Counted from the first letter of the stretch, positions 21,442 through 36,400 are shown. The stretch: 64,000 nucleotides of DNA from Lytechinus pictus (GCF_037042905.1 NW_026974141.1:1263001-1327000), one strand, 5' to 3'. Program-made: numbers and translations. The notes: a model not told the origin generated them from the letters alone.

Positions 21442-24400
21442 GTGAGCAAAAGCCAATAATTTCTACAATTTTAATAAGTTTTTAAAGATAACTGCTTGTA
21501 AAAAAATGAAGTAACTGAATAAGCTAAAGCACAATTCACCCTTTAAAATAGCAGAAATGAGGTCCAGTCCCACGCATATGTAATTATGTAAGTAAAGTCT
21601 TATTATTGCAACCAGTCAATTCCACTTGCTCACTGCAAGCAACCATCCTGCCTGTGGGGGGAACAGGTAGGACTAGGACTATGGTCACTCACACAAGTGT
21701 AAGGTTATAGTCACGTATTGTATTACCGGACACTATTGTGATTCCGGACGCGCATATAAATGCGTTCGAAAACAATTTCGTACCGTAAGACTTCCGCAAT
21801 TCATTTTCACAGATCAATACATAGAACAAGATTGCAAAAACAAGGCGAAAAAATCAAATTTCCTCCTTATTTATCTCTAAAATGGCAGAAAATGCTTAAA
21901 ATATCATATAACATAGTTTTGCATTAACAATTGAATGAATTGATATATTTTTTAACGGAAATATGGGCCTGATTTGCCGAATTTCAATCTCGTCGGCTCC
22001 TTCGATCGAATGATGAGGTGAGGTGTATTGTGGGTGATCGTCGACGGCTAGTTCTCAAGGTACCGTGCGCGAGGTTTACCGTGAGTAGAGCCGTCGACGA
22101 TCGGCTGCGCATCGATAGAACTTGATGAGCGTCACGATACGAACGGCACTGGAAAGTGCCCCGAAACATGCAGCTAACCAAAAAATAAAAAATAAATTAA
22201 GTTATCAAACACGAATTTATTACCAACATCTGCTCAAATTCGATATAAAAAAAGCAAACAAAAAGTTAGAATTTATTCATGAAATGATATAAGAAGAAAT
22301 AAATCACAGAAATTTATTCTTACATCATTATAATCAAGGATATCTTTACCCGTCCGGCGCGCGTCCGGAATCATGATGTAATTTGTCGCGCACGAAAATA
22401 ATTGTTTTTCGTGGAGGGGTATGCGGCAAGTGCGATGCAAAGAAAATGGTTGGTAAATATAAAATAATTTTATCATATTAATAATTTTCATAATATTTGG
22501 AATAGCAAGTGCGAATTTTCTTGATTGTATTTCCTCTAGTTGTCACTTTTTACAGCACTGAAATAAAGGTGTCCGGCAATAGGATACACTGCCATACTAT
22601 GGACTACGGTATGCCAATGGCAATGCAGTACACAACACACAATTTTAATAAATCATTAAAAAATAAAAATTAAAATGTCACTTTTGCGACAAAAATACTA
22701 ATTTCCATGTTACAGTTGCAATTTATTTTTCATTGAGTAACTTGGAGCTTGGCCTTGGGAATAATTTTTGTATTCACCAAAGCGCTCAAAATTTGAATTT
22801 TGGGTATATTTTTGTGTACGCCCTCAATTGAGTTGGTGGATATTGGGTAGAAAATTTTCATTTTTCAATCTCTAGATCTATTTTTAATTTAGAAAAAATA
22901 ATCAAAAGAATAAAATGAGCCAAGTAAAGTTATGTGATGATTAGCTGTATTGGAAACTGACAGTGCCAAAAAATCAAGCATTTGTCCCAAAGAGAAAGAG
23001 AAAATGACCCAAACATTGCCAACCTTATTTTGCCACACATATAGTATTACAAAGAACAAGCTTATATCAATTATCATAATCTTGTTCATTGAATGAGTGC
23101 TTTAGCCTAGACTCTAAGTCTAAAATATTGATAAAGTTTAAAATTCAATAACTTTGTTATCCGATTTTGATGATATTTTCAGCATTTAATTTTTTGCTCT
23201 GTGAATTTTAATCTATTTATTTAGATATGAATATTTTCAGCCCAGACCATCCCTTTAAATATAGGCTAGTAAACCGAGGAGAGAGATGACAGAGAAACAA
23301 ATGAGGAAAATCACAGCTCCAATCCTACGCCCGTACCGGATGGTACCACTTATCTATATAACCTTGTCCTCTGTTAAAAGTGTTAGGACTCTCTGTAATG
23401 CTTTGCCTAATATTAGGGCTGTCTGCACCAGCCCAAGTTTTCAAATAATCGCACTATTTCTGATCTGGCAAATTATCCCAATCTGAACAATCTCAAGATT
23501 ATTTGTAATGGAGACGCAATCATCGCGATAATAGTTCGGTGAATTAATCTTGAGATTGCAATCCTAAGTCAACTTAAGATTATTTGCTAAATAGCATGCT
23601 ATAAACAAATTATCCCGCTAATTGGCAGGTGCAGATGCACTCAGATTCGACTGGGAATTGTTTATTCATGGCGTCGGACCATAATGCATTGATGCCTCGC
23701 TCGAGCATGAATTCTTCTTGTTCTAGTGGAGATGGGGTTTCTTGAATCTCGAGATTAATCACAAAGAGGGTTGATCGAGCTAAAATCTCCAGATTGGGCA
23801 AACTCGGGCTGGTGCAGCACCACCTATTTTCTCTTGTACTTGGGGACAAATGCTTGATTTTTTAACACTGTCAGTTTCCATTACAACTATTCATCATATG
23901 TCTGAAGTAAATCAAATTCTTTTAATCTTTTCAAAATTAAAAGTAGAGATTGTTTTTTGACAATTCTGAAGCAATTTTACTCTCCACCAACAGAGGACCT
24001 ACACAAAAAGTGCTCAAAATTAAAGTTTTTTAGTGCTCTGGTGAATAGAAAAAAGTGATCGCCAAGTTACTAATGAAAAGATAAATCACAACTAGGAAAT
24101 TTAAGTATTTTTTTATACAAAAGTGATATTTTAAAGTGTATGTTGTGTACTGCATCTACATGTAGCTATTCACCGTCGGCAGGGTGATTGCAGTGAACAA
24201 GTTGACGGTATTAACGATCGCAATTTAGTGTCACTGTCATTATCACATGCGCCTGTTGAGTACATTCATTCATGTTAAATAAGCAAGTAAAAAAGAATGA
24301 TGAATAGGCTAATATAAAGTATAACAGCTGGTACATGTACCAGCTTGCCATTTACCAGCAAAAAAGCTGTTCTGCCGAGTTCATTTGGGAGTTACCATAA

Positions 24401-27400
24401 ACAGAAACAAGAGAAACAGGAACAGTTGATATCACAATAATGGATGGGTAACTCATAGCTGTCTAGCTCTAAAAAGTGCCAGTCTATTGAAGAAAAGATG
24501 GAAGAAGCACTTATCCAATGTACAAGGTTATGATATGTATGGCTTATTTTTTCATGTTCTTTGCTTGGGGATACTATAGTGTAAATACTTGATTTTTGTC
24601 ACTGTCAGTTTCTATTAAGTATTCATTATATAGGCCTAACTTGACCCTAAAGTAAATTGATATCTTTTAATGATTTTTTTTTTCTAAATCAAAAAGAAAG
24701 TTTGTGGTTTTCCAATCCTGACTTTCACCAATAGAGGGCTTCCACAACAATATGCTCAAAAATAAAGTTTTTGAGTGCTTGGGTGAATTGAAAAAAACAA
24801 TGATCCCAAGTTTGTAATGAAGACAAATCATTGATGAATGTAACTTTAGCTTCTTTGTTACAAGAATAAAATGTTCAAGACTTTATAAATTAGTGTTTCG
24901 TGCTGCATAGACTCACCACAGACATGGTGGTTGCAGAGAACACAAGAGAGAAGATGATCGAGAATAGGTTAGTTTTTGTAATTTCATCAAAAAAGTGGAG
25001 TAAAATAAGGATGATAAGTATATATCTAGACAGTTGTTACTAATCTGTTCAGAGGATAGCTATTAAACAAAAAGTAGAAGAGTAGTTTTGACAAGAATGG
25101 AAAATAGGGGTTGATGAATAACATTGAGATATATAAATGCAAAACACTTTTTTTTTTCAAAAGTTGTGTTGTATCAGATTTTGTAGTGTGCGCAGAAGTG
25201 AAGCCTACAAAACTGAATTTAATCCAGCAGAATCTTTGATATTTGTTTTTATAACATCCAGACATATTCCAAACTGCATCACCAAGTCAAAAAGTGAAAG
25301 GAGAAAGCAGTTTATAGGCAACCAGATTGAAGAATGCAGGGATCTCTCGGCCCTTTACTACATGCTACCATTCCAAAAGGTAAGTACATGCAACCTGTTA
25401 GGTCTACTCTCTAATTACTTGTTTGAGACTTGGATTTGAAGATCTTCAGTCCCTACCAAAATTATTGGTTTAAAGTTGGGTTTAAAGGTCTTTAGTCCCA
25501 CATACTTGATATAAAGTTGGTTTTGAAAATCCAAAGACTCATTTGGGACTTGGCCCATGAGTCCCAGTGCGAGTCCAAGTCTGAGTCCTGCACATTCGAG
25601 TACGAGTACAAGCATGAATCCTACAAATTTGGACTCGAGTCCGGGCCTAAGTCCTACAACACTGCGCAATAAGTTGATAATGATATTTGGTTTAAGTGTC
25701 TGGTGGAGGGTTCCAGTGACCCCCCCCCCTTCCCCTTTAGAGCTTTTATTTTTTGCTTTTCAAGAAAAAATATAACACAAAAGGTATTCTTGTTATGGTG
25801 CTTTATTTTTTATAAGGGGAGGGTAGTAGGCCTAACTTTTTGTCATTCTTGGATCCACCCATGAATAACATAAATCACAATTATCAAACTTATATGAGGT
25901 TTGCTTGGTTCGAAGCTTATGTTTAGTTCCTTTCTTTTCTTGAAGGGTTACCTTGTAAATTGGGACGTTCAGAGACAGGTATGGGACTACATGTTTGGCA
26001 AAGAACTCCTCGGTCTAGATTGCCCCGAAACGACGGCCGTCGTCACAGAACCGTACTTCAACTTCTCATCCATTCAGGAGGCTATGAATGAAATATTCTT
26101 TGAGGAGTACCAGTTCAAGGCCTTGCTTAGAATAAATGGTAAGCAATTTATTGGTTTAATTTGGTCTACAAACAATTGGTCTACTTTTCAGATATAGGCT
26201 AATAGCCAGGGTTGGGCTCAATTATTTAATTAATTACATTTTTTTAGTAATTGTAATTGTATTTGAAATTTTGAAAGGGAAAGTATTTGTAATTGCAATT
26301 GAAAAAATATAATGACTTCATTTACTGTCAATTACTTTTAATTACATTCAATTACTTTACAATAAACTTATTAATTTATGATTTAATTTTATGACATTTT
26401 TCATGTCAACTGCTTCAGCATCAAAGAGTGTAATAGGCAGAATCCTTGCTCTTACATAAGCCTTCATCTTGTCAGTTTCTCTGTAACTTAGAATTACATG
26501 TAAGTTGAAATAGGTGGTGCTAGTACACAGAATACAAATTGATTTCATTTATGACCTTTATAGAAAATGAATTCAAATTGCAATTGTAATTGATAATTGT
26601 AATTGAAAAAATGTAATTTAATTGAAAAGTAATCGTAATTTAACATTTCTACAATTACCTTATTGTAATTGAGCCCAACCCTGCTAATAGCCATTTTATT
26701 TTGTGAGATTTTTTTTTGGGGGGGGGGGGGCGAGGGGGAGGGATGGATACAAGACAACCCCCTTCCATAGGCTCCTTTACAAAATTTGAAATTTATCCAA
26801 AATTATCACCACCTCTGAAAATGTGGAATAGGCTTATGAAAAAATTGAAAAAAATATTGAAAATCCATATTTCATTGTTCGAAATAGACATGAAATGAAA
26901 TACTCTGAAAATTTGCTTTGCTCAATTGATCATGGGCCCGGCAACCGCTGTGCAGCGCCAGATCGACGAGGCTCTATCCCTTTTATGGTTTAATGCCAAA
27001 CAGGGTAGCAGCAACTCCCATCTTTAAACGTCTTTTGGTCTGACGCGGCCGGGGTTTGAACTCCCGACCTCCCGGTTGTGAGACGGACGCTCTACCAACT
27101 GAGCCAACACACTGGTGTGGTTCACACCACTGGCGGATCCGGGGGGGGGGGGGAAGCTGGCCCGTGCCCCGCTCCCCTTTTGAGAGGCACAATTAAAAAG
27201 TTTTATGTAAAAATGCCGTTAAAACAGAAGTGTGCCCCCCCCCCCCCTTTCGAAAGTGAAGACCTTTTTTTTTTTGCTTGTTAAATTTTTCCTTGGGAAA
27301 ATGTGCCCCCCCCTTTGGAAAATCCTGGATTTGCCCTTGGTTCACACCATGTGGTTAGCCCTTGAAAACAAAGTTTGATGGTCAAGTGGTAAAGATGAAA

Positions 27401-30400
27401 ATTGAAAATCAATAAAGAAAGATGAGAGCAAGAAGTACATTTTGTGGTATAGTCCTTGAGATGACTGTATTAAAAGATAGATTGGAATGAGTGATGAGAT
27501 GAGTTGAGAAGTTTTTGCAGTGGTGTGTAGATGAGCAGCAAAGAATAAAAGTGGGGATAAGATGCGATACTGACTGGTCAATATTGTGATACCCTTTTCT
27601 TGAATGTATTTTTAATCTTATAGCTGGGACTCTGAGTGCGCACAAGAGAAAGTCTGAGAACACTGAACATCGTTGTTGCCTCATCGTAGACAGCGGGTAC
27701 TCCTTCACCCACATTGCACCGTACTATAACAGCCAGAAAGTTGCTGAAGCAATCTACAGGTAAACGCTTTATTTTCAATTGATCTAATGCCAATTCGTCC
27801 AATTACCAACTCGTCTACTATCATTTCGTCTAGATACCATCAAGTTCGTCCACCATCGGCATGCCTTGGTCTAATTGCCTTTTCGTCCTCTCACCATTTC
27901 GTCTAACCGGTTGGTCCAATTAATAGCCATTTAGTCCATATACCATTGGTGTAATTGGACTAGGTGTTAATTTGGCTTATGAATGGAAATGAAATAGATA
28001 ATAGACCAACTGGTTATGAGATAAAATGGTCATAGACAAACTGGTGATTGGACCAAATAGTTAATGTACGAAATGGTTGATAGACAAAATGTTGATGGAC
28101 TGAATGGCATTAGACTAAATGAAGGTAGACCATGTGGTAAGTGGACAAGTTTGCAGTAGATAAATTGGCAATTTAACATAAACAGGAGATCATAGATAAT
28201 ACACGTCAATGAAGGCATTAGTAGACACAGGTTTAATACCCTTAGAACAGTTATAACACGCATCATAGCTGAGACTGTTCGACTGTACCAAGTTTGTGTA
28301 TTTTTTCTAATGGCCAAGCAAAATCACGTATATTATTTGTTTTATAAAGTGGTGATGTGGATACTTATTTAAAGGTCTAGTCCACCCCCAGAAAATGTTG
28401 ATTTGAATCAATAGAGAAAATTAAAACAAGCACAATGCTGAAAATGTCATCAATCTCAGATGTAATATAAGAAAGTTATGACATTTTAATGTTTCGCTTA
28501 TTTTTCACAAAACAGTGATATGCACTACTCAGTAGTATACAAATGAGAGAGTTGATGATGTAATGTCCCTTGCCATTTCTTGTTTTTTAATTGTTTGAAT
28601 TATTTCATTTTTTATAGATTTTACAGTAAGGACCTACTTGACTAAACCATAAAATGTTAAAACATTGGTAAATCCACTTGTCCAAGGGAGGAATAAAACC
28701 TTTCCACAGGACAATGAGGAGAAAATTAGAATATTTCATGTAATAAAATACAAATGAAACAGTGAGTCAGTAATGTCATCAGTCCACTCATTAGCATACT
28801 GACCAGGATGTGAATATATTAAACTGCTTTGTGAATTTAAGCAAAACTAAAAAAAGGGCCATACTATTCCTATTTTACATCTGATTTTGATGAAATTTGC
28901 AGTCTTATGCTGGCTTGATTCTTCCCTTTTTATTTAAAAAGACTTATTGTTGGGGTGGACCGTCATTATACATACATGTAGTCATAATCACCAGTCATTC
29001 ACAAATTTTCCTCTTTGCTATTACATTTATTTTATTACAGTAGGATCCTTATGGTTTGTTACTGCATTTATCAACTAAAAACAATAATTCATCCAATCTC
29101 ATTCATGTCATATCTCTTGAAGCTCAACTTCTAAACACCGTATACTTTAGAAAAACTGGATTTTCAAATAATCCAAACATATATATGCGTAGGCATCTTT
29201 TATCCAACGATGATGATGATTTATCAGTGTTATTTTTTTATGGATTTGCTTTGCTACAATTGAAATTACATGTAATTGGACTTTTGGATGGAGCCCACCT
29301 GACCTGTGTAAAGGGATCAGTGACATGACATTTGCTCGTGAGACAATTGCTTCAGGCTTTGTTTTGTCTATTATAGATTTAGCTCTAGGGTTGGGTTGCA
29401 TTAGAGTCTTGTTAGGTTGAGGGTTAGGTTTATGGTAGGGTATAGTGTTAAGTCCAGGTGGGTGTTTCATAAAGCTGTTCATATTAGTTTGAGCGACTTT
29501 AAGAACGACTGGTGATCCCTTCTTGGTAAGTGGTACATGTATATTGAATTGGGGATGGTTTAGCGCGTAAGAAAGGATTACCAGTCGCTCTTAACATTAT
29601 TACAAATACATGCAGCTTCATGAAATGGCCCCAAGGGTTGAAGTAGTTCATTTCATTTGTGAGTGGAATTTGTCAAGAGCAGAGCAATTTTTGCTGGAAC
29701 AAATGTCATGGACCAAATTTGAAATATCCATACCTGTAGGTATAGTGACTACCAATTTTTTTAGAAAGTTTGAAAATTGATATCTTTTTTAAACTTTATC
29801 CATAATTGTTCAAACTATCAAATTGTCTGATTTTTTTTGGAGGGGGGGGGGGTTGATTTCCTCTTTAAGAGCAAAGACCAAAGCTGTAACCTACATCTAG
29901 ATTTAGGGTTACTCTAGAGAAGAAGATGACAAATTGACTTGGAAGATAGAGAAGCTAATTGGAAATGCTTCACGTGCATAGTCCTTGTAGTCATTCACAG
30001 GGTTCCCACAGTCATGGAAAATCCTGGAAAAATTTGTGGTCATGGAAAATCAGGGAAAAGTCAGGGAATTTGGAAAATTTGTGAAAAGTCATGGAATTGC
30101 ATTTACCTCTTGGCTATGGCAGCTTTCCAGTTTGTTGTGTCTCGCATCTCTCATACTCTGTGATCGTACTCTGCTATTATAATTGGTGTTCATGATATTT
30201 CCATTTTTCCCAGTTTTGTGACATCCCAAATTCTACATAACTCCCGGGACGTCACGGAAAGTCATGAATAGCAGCAATTTAGTCACGGAAAAGTCATGGA
30301 ATTCTGTTTTCAAATTTCTATGGGATCCCTGATTAACCTTGAGTTATTTAAGTTCATCTGCCAGTACACCATTTATAATTCTTTCTATGGATTTTATTCA

Positions 30401-33400
30401 ACCGTTGCATCTATTTTCTTTTCAGAACCCCCCCCCCCAACTTAATAAGTTACATCTTTCTTCTATCCTACATGTAGGTCATTGACATTTTGTAAAGATT
30501 AGATGAAAATATTCTTTTTTTCACTTTCAATATCAATTTGCATCACAGGAAATGAAAAAGGAGATTTGGAGCAAGCTAGAGATTCTCTGATTTGGAAGAT
30601 AATCAGAGATTACCCTGCTGTGCGTGCCCACTTTACTCATTGAGGGATGAAAATATATATATATATACAAAATAATCCCAATAAATTTCTTGCAAAGCCT
30701 GTTATTAATGGTTTATAACTTATAAGGAGCACTGTTCTCCAAGTACTGCAAGGGCCCGTTTCACAAACCTTGTCATAAGATTGCAAGATCAGTTATAAGC
30801 TACTGAAATCCATCAATCTGATTGGCTGGTTGTGAATTTTTTTATGGAAAGTGTGCAGTTGTTTTTTTAACAAGTCTTTGTGGAATGGAAATATTTAATT
30901 TATTGGCTTGTATTTAAACTGTATGTATACATAATACACAACTTGAAATGGTTAGATTTTATTTCCGTTCAACAATTTTTTCAAAATATAATCAAAGTAA
31001 CAAAGATACATATTCAATATAATCGATAATACAGACAAATCAATGAAATTTCATAACAAATGTTGAATATAAATTAAACAAAACTACAATTTGTTGCAGT
31101 AATATTATCAATGAAAAGAAACAAGAAATGAACGGAGGGACTTGCCAAGAAAAGCAAAAGCTTGTAGAGAAGGCAAGCCCCTAAACTTAGTTTCAATGCT
31201 AATTATAAACAAACTATACACAAAAAAAAAGTAAGTCCCCCCTTAAACAAACATCAATAATTTCTGAACCAATGCGAGTTTTTAATATATTTTTACATGA
31301 GCGTGTAGGTAATTTTATAAGCTACCCTCTGAGTAAACGTTATGGACGTATTTCACTTCATGCTTCAGTGAGCACCGTCAGAAGGCAAAAATGTCACTTT
31401 TCAAAAGTCACAAGCCAAATATCATGACTTTGATTCCATTTTATTGGAACTAATTCCACATTCTCATCATAAAAAGTAGTCAGAAGGCTTGTAAAAAGTA
31501 CTCCCTAAAAGACGATACAACTTTTTGGGCTAAATTTCACGGTTGAATAAACACAAGTCAAAATTTGCTATAATCGGATTTTTTACACATTTATATCAAT
31601 AAAAATGATAGAATATGATGACAGTTATTTTTGGAAGAGTTTCTTCAACAATATTCATCGTTTCACGGTCCAATGAACATTTATTGAAAACAAAAAATAC
31701 GATTTTCAAATATCATAGGCAAGTATTGGTTCATTTTGGGAACTGAAAATGATCTTTTCTCAACTTTTTTGTTATGTTCATGACCAATTAACATGCTTCA
31801 ATGATTCAAAGGCGTTTGATTAAATATCCACGCTTGAATGAACATGTGGAACGCGATTAGCTCTTTTGTACGTTATTGGAAAAAATGCAATTTGTTACTA
31901 TGGATATCTGTCACAAACCTCCTTGCATAGTTCATTTGATTCGATTTTTATGAAAATCCCGACGTTTAATGCATCAGTGAGCACATAATATTCGAAAATT
32001 ATGAAAATGAGAAAAAAGTTCAAGGCCTTGGCCCCACTCTGTGTCGTATCGAATGGTTATTTTGGTGTGCGCGCCTTTTGGATAGTGTTACTCTGAAGCC
32101 ATGTACGAAGATCCATGAAATAACTATTGGCAGAAGTAACAAAAACCGTCCATGAAACAAACCCTCATTTCATATTTGTTAAAATTTTGACTTCGTCTCT
32201 CATAGACTTGTGTACATTATGGGTGCACATGTTTAAGAATAAGTAACCCCATATTCAATATGGTGGAACTTTTTTTCACGGCTGTCTTTAGCAATGTCAT
32301 TTGGCAGTAATGTTTATCAACATATGGGCAGAATTCTGTACAAATATGAAATCGATTTGTTTATTTATGGATGAGTGAGCACACATCAAAGTGGGAAAAT
32401 TGGTATTTTCAATGTCACAGACTCATTTTAAAGGGTAATAAAGTGAATATTGGGGGCAAATTCGGTTTTAAATAAGACTTTAATTGCTAATGTTTTTATC
32501 ATACATCATTTTTATCACCACACACTTTCCGAACTTTAAACATTTTCATTGTTGAGCGAGCACATTCGAAAACCTAGGAATGATTACTCTTTACACTGCA
32601 TAAATGTATTCTTTTCCTCACAATTTCTCATGATCAGTTTAATTTATGGACAAATCAGTGGTGGGTCCAGAATTTTAAAATGGGGGAGGGGCCTATAATG
32701 GGCGGAGCCACCAACATTTTCATTTTAACATGATCTAACAAGTTGTAGAGGATACTACCATAAACCCCTATGATGATACGTCACAATACAGGGGCCGGGG
32801 AAGGGTTTTCAAAAGTGGGGGGGGGGGGCTGACCATGCAAAAAATCACAATCGTATGGTCATTTTTACATTTTTTTTACAATGTAAAAAAATGTAAAAAG
32901 GACCAAAAGTGGGGGGGGGGACTGAAGGTCCCTGCCCAGCCCCCCCCCCCTCGTTTCCGCGGCCCCTGCAATACATTGTGCTCACTCAACCATGAACATA
33001 TGATATCAAAATTGTGTGTGGAGTGGCTAAATGATGGATAGTAAAACAGCATGACACCATAAAAATCACCTAAAGACAACATTTGCCCAACTTTGTATTT
33101 GCACAATCTGAAAAACGACTCTTGTGACTTTTAAAAATGGTCATTTTTAATTCAATCTTTAATTACTCATGCATGACTCAACCGATCAATCTTATTTTTC
33201 CCCAGGAGTTGCTTAATGAGTGTAGAAAATCACCTACGGAATATCATATCTCAAAATAATTCCGTTAAAAAGTTACAGCAATTTGATTTAGGGGGGACTT
33301 ACTTTTTTTGTTGTGTATATATATACAACTCTATACAAAAATCGAGACGGACACAGAAGACAAACTTAAAACAAGTAATCCACAAATATCAAAATAAAAC

Positions 33401-36400
33401 GAATAAGCGACAACAAAAATAAGAGAAAGTAATTCAAATAATAATAATTACAGTGGTAACACCAAAAAAAAGTACTTACAAAATCATAATAGGGAGGGAA
33501 AAGTGGCAAAGGAAAGAAAGAGGGAGATAAGGGAGGTGCAAATAAAAAGTGCAAATGAAAAGAGGAACATGGCAGGTGCACAGGTCGTAATGTATTGTAT
33601 CATATTGTAGTGTTGTTGTTTTTTTTATAAGTAAAGTTTGACAAACTTATTGGCAGTTAAAGGTTAAATTAATTATGTAGTTTTAGTTTAGGTTATGTGT
33701 TAGCTTGACTTGTTGGTGTGGAGTATTGACAAATGAGCATCTTTTTAAGTTTGCGTTTAAAAATATCAAGGTTTGTAGATTCTTTAAAGTTGTTGGGCAG
33801 GGAATTCCAATACACAGGTCCAAAAAAGATAAGAGTTTTTTGCTAATATGTACCTACATGTAACTTTCCTGCACAGGATTGACACCATGGTAATTTGAGG
33901 TGATATGACATTTGCTCTGGTCTTAAAGGGATGGTCTAGGCTGGAGATATTTATATCTCAATAAATAGAGTAAAATTCACAAAGCAAAATGCTGAAAATG
34001 TCATCAAAATCGGATAACAAATAACAAAGTTATTGAATTTTAAACATTTGCATTATTCTAGTTCTAGGCATGTCTAAATGAATATTCATTAGGTGCGCTG
34101 ATGATGTCATATCCCCACTTGTTCTTTTGTATTTTATTATTTGAAATTAGGTTTATTCAAAATATTTCTACCTTGAACTAAAACAATCGGATTGACAACT
34201 GATTAATTACATTGTATTTTAATAGTTATTAATTGCCGCAACTTATTTCATCATAATGGAGACACCTCATTTACACAAGTATGAAAAATGAAACATTTAT
34301 GATTTCATGTAATTGTTTTTGATGATGATCCTTCAATGTCAGGATTTTATATCAATAAACTTTTGAATTTGAATTTTTAATAACATGTAAGAAAAAGAAA
34401 AGTGGGGATGTAAATCATGAGCCCACGTAATGAATATTCGTGACAATGTGCATATACCGGTAAATGTTTTCACAAAATATTGATAACTTTGTAATTTGTT
34501 ATCAGATTTTGATGATATTTTAACCATTTTGCTCTTTGAATTTTACTCTAGTCATTTAATTATAAATATTTTCCATCCCTTTAATATCTCTGAGGGCATA
34601 GAGTTAGAGTTATGATTGTAATAGAGTTTTAAGGTTCAGAATATTGTAAAGATAAGGATTAGGGTTAGTTTTGGAGGTTAGGTTTAATTTTTAGCTTTAT
34701 AATGTGCAGATTTTCCATCGGAGCAATTGTCGCCGGAGCAAATGTCGTGAAATATATTTTGAATGGGGAGGGGAAAGAAGATCTACATGTACTTATTTTC
34801 TGAAAATTGAATTGTACATGGGAATAATATAGGGCCTTTTCACACGTAAATCTTGAATCATCATTGTAATGATGATTGCAATTTGTCTTTAGAATCATCG
34901 GACCTTTCACACGGAAAATTTGAACCGTAATTAAAGTGAAACTTAATTGGAATTCACCTCTGGAGAAGAATTTGAATTTGTGATTGTAATTCGTCAGCCT
35001 TATTTTTCGCTGGAATCATCGTTCAAATTATGATTTTTCTTTACCGTGTGAAAGGGCGGATAGAATCACATTACCAACAGCATGCCTTTCTTTTTGTGCT
35101 CTTTTGTTTTTCTTTTCCCTTCCTCTTTTTCTTCATTTTTTTCTACTTTTTTTTTTAACATGACTTGAAAAAGCATGAGGCCGCCCCTGTTCCTAGATCT
35201 TTACCCATGATGCAATGTTGCCATGGACTGCTCACCTGCCACCCCCCCCCCCCCCTGCTGAGTATAGCCGAGAATGTTACTGTCATCCCTTTGATTTAAA
35301 GTAAAATGTACCAGCAAACACATAAACCGATAGGAATTCCAATTCCCCCAGATATAATGGAAGCGCTTTTTCATTCGAACACACAATTGTAGCTGTGTAC
35401 ATGTAGGCATTTGAGCCTTTCACTGAGTTGACCATGGTGTTGCATTCCTATTGGACAAAAAAAAACACTGAATTCTTCAGAATTTGTGTAAGGATATTAC
35501 AAAGCTTTTTATGCATTGCAGAGTACAGTACTTTTAATGGGATTTATTTGCCATTATCACTACTATTCTATCCTAAACTTTTTCTTTCAGAATCAATGTT
35601 GGAGGCAAGCTATTAACGAATCACTTGAAAGAGATCATCTCGTACCGTCAGCTTCATGTCATGGACGAGACGTACGTGATGAACCAAGTTAAGGAAGATG
35701 TATGCTACGTGTCGTCGCAATTCTACCAGGACATGGAAGTTGCAAAGTGAGTTCTTAGCAGTGCACTGAAGTTTTTCATCTTAACATTAACAATTTTTTT
35801 ATACAGTGCGTCCCACAAAAATGGAAACCCGTTTTCAGAGATAGAATTCACAATTATTAAATACGTTTTTACCATAAATTCGATACTTATGGTAAAGATT
35901 GGAATCTCATCTCTAATTCGAAACCAACAGCTTAGCAAATTGTTCATGCATGGCAGATAACAAACAATAAATATTGAGACGTATCAGAAACGATTTGCAC
36001 AGAAACTCGCATGTGAATCTGAATCCACTCTCATTTTAGGGATCAGTGAGAAAATCTTAACAAAGAATACAAAAGAAATGCTAATGAGCCAATCGTCAAA
36101 TAAGCATGATCTTCGTATCACAAACTAATCTTGTCCTAATTTTCAGCACAACCTGGTTTTGACATTAAAATTTTAAACTCGTCTTGCTCGTTAATGTTTG
36201 AAGTGTTCATCTCATATTAGGTATCAAAATAAAGAGGAATGATTGAATCATCTGATTATGTATTTGAATGAAGTAATTCATTTGCCTTATAAGAATAAAT
36301 ACATTGGAATCCTGGTTTCCGTTTTACTGATACGCACTGTTATATAAAAATCAAAAGCACACAAGGGCTGTTATCGTTAAGAAAATTCTCTGTCGATACA

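Larger units (their letters stand above)
22590..24935. repeat. Dispersed repeat in two inverted and one direct copy (ACTR6 intron 1)
   Basis: Sequence at about 22590-23010 recurs inverted at about 23830-24190. Shared phrases include AAATCAAGCATTTGTCCC facing GGGACAAATGCTTGATTT, and TTCACCAAAGCGCTCAAAAT facing ATTAAAGTTTTTTAGTGCTC. A third copy in the same orientation as the second lies at about 24560-24935. The middle is occupied by a half TTAA-MITE and a foldback MITE. It may be one TIR transposon that gathered insertions. Confidence 0.6.
31215..33319. mobile_element. 2.1-kb TIR element with AGTAAGTCCCCCC ends
   Basis: Inverted ends TATACAC, an A-run and AGTAAGTCCCCCC (31230) face GGGGGGACTTACT (33291) and GTGTATA. 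The interior has no transposase. It contains a motif like GCTTGAGTGAACA at about ten places (for example 31360, 31831, 31970, 32369, 32549 and, reversed, 32981). A G/C-rich hAT-like MITE is nested at 32789-32968. Confidence 0.78.
30950..33922 (-). mobile_element. 3' end of a CR1/L2-like retrotransposon, interrupted
   Basis: Read on the minus strand from 33922, an RT C-terminal fragment (33727-33842) is followed by a pyrimidine-rich 3'UTR-like stretch to about 33320. After the TIR element at 31215-33319, sequence continues to a possible 3' end GAACGGAAATAAAATCTAAC near 30950. That the two flanks belong together is inference. Confidence 0.45.

Noticed and set aside
27040..27118. Functional tRNA-Val gene
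   Set aside because: Promoter boxes are good, but the acceptor stem does not pair and SINE body sequence follows.
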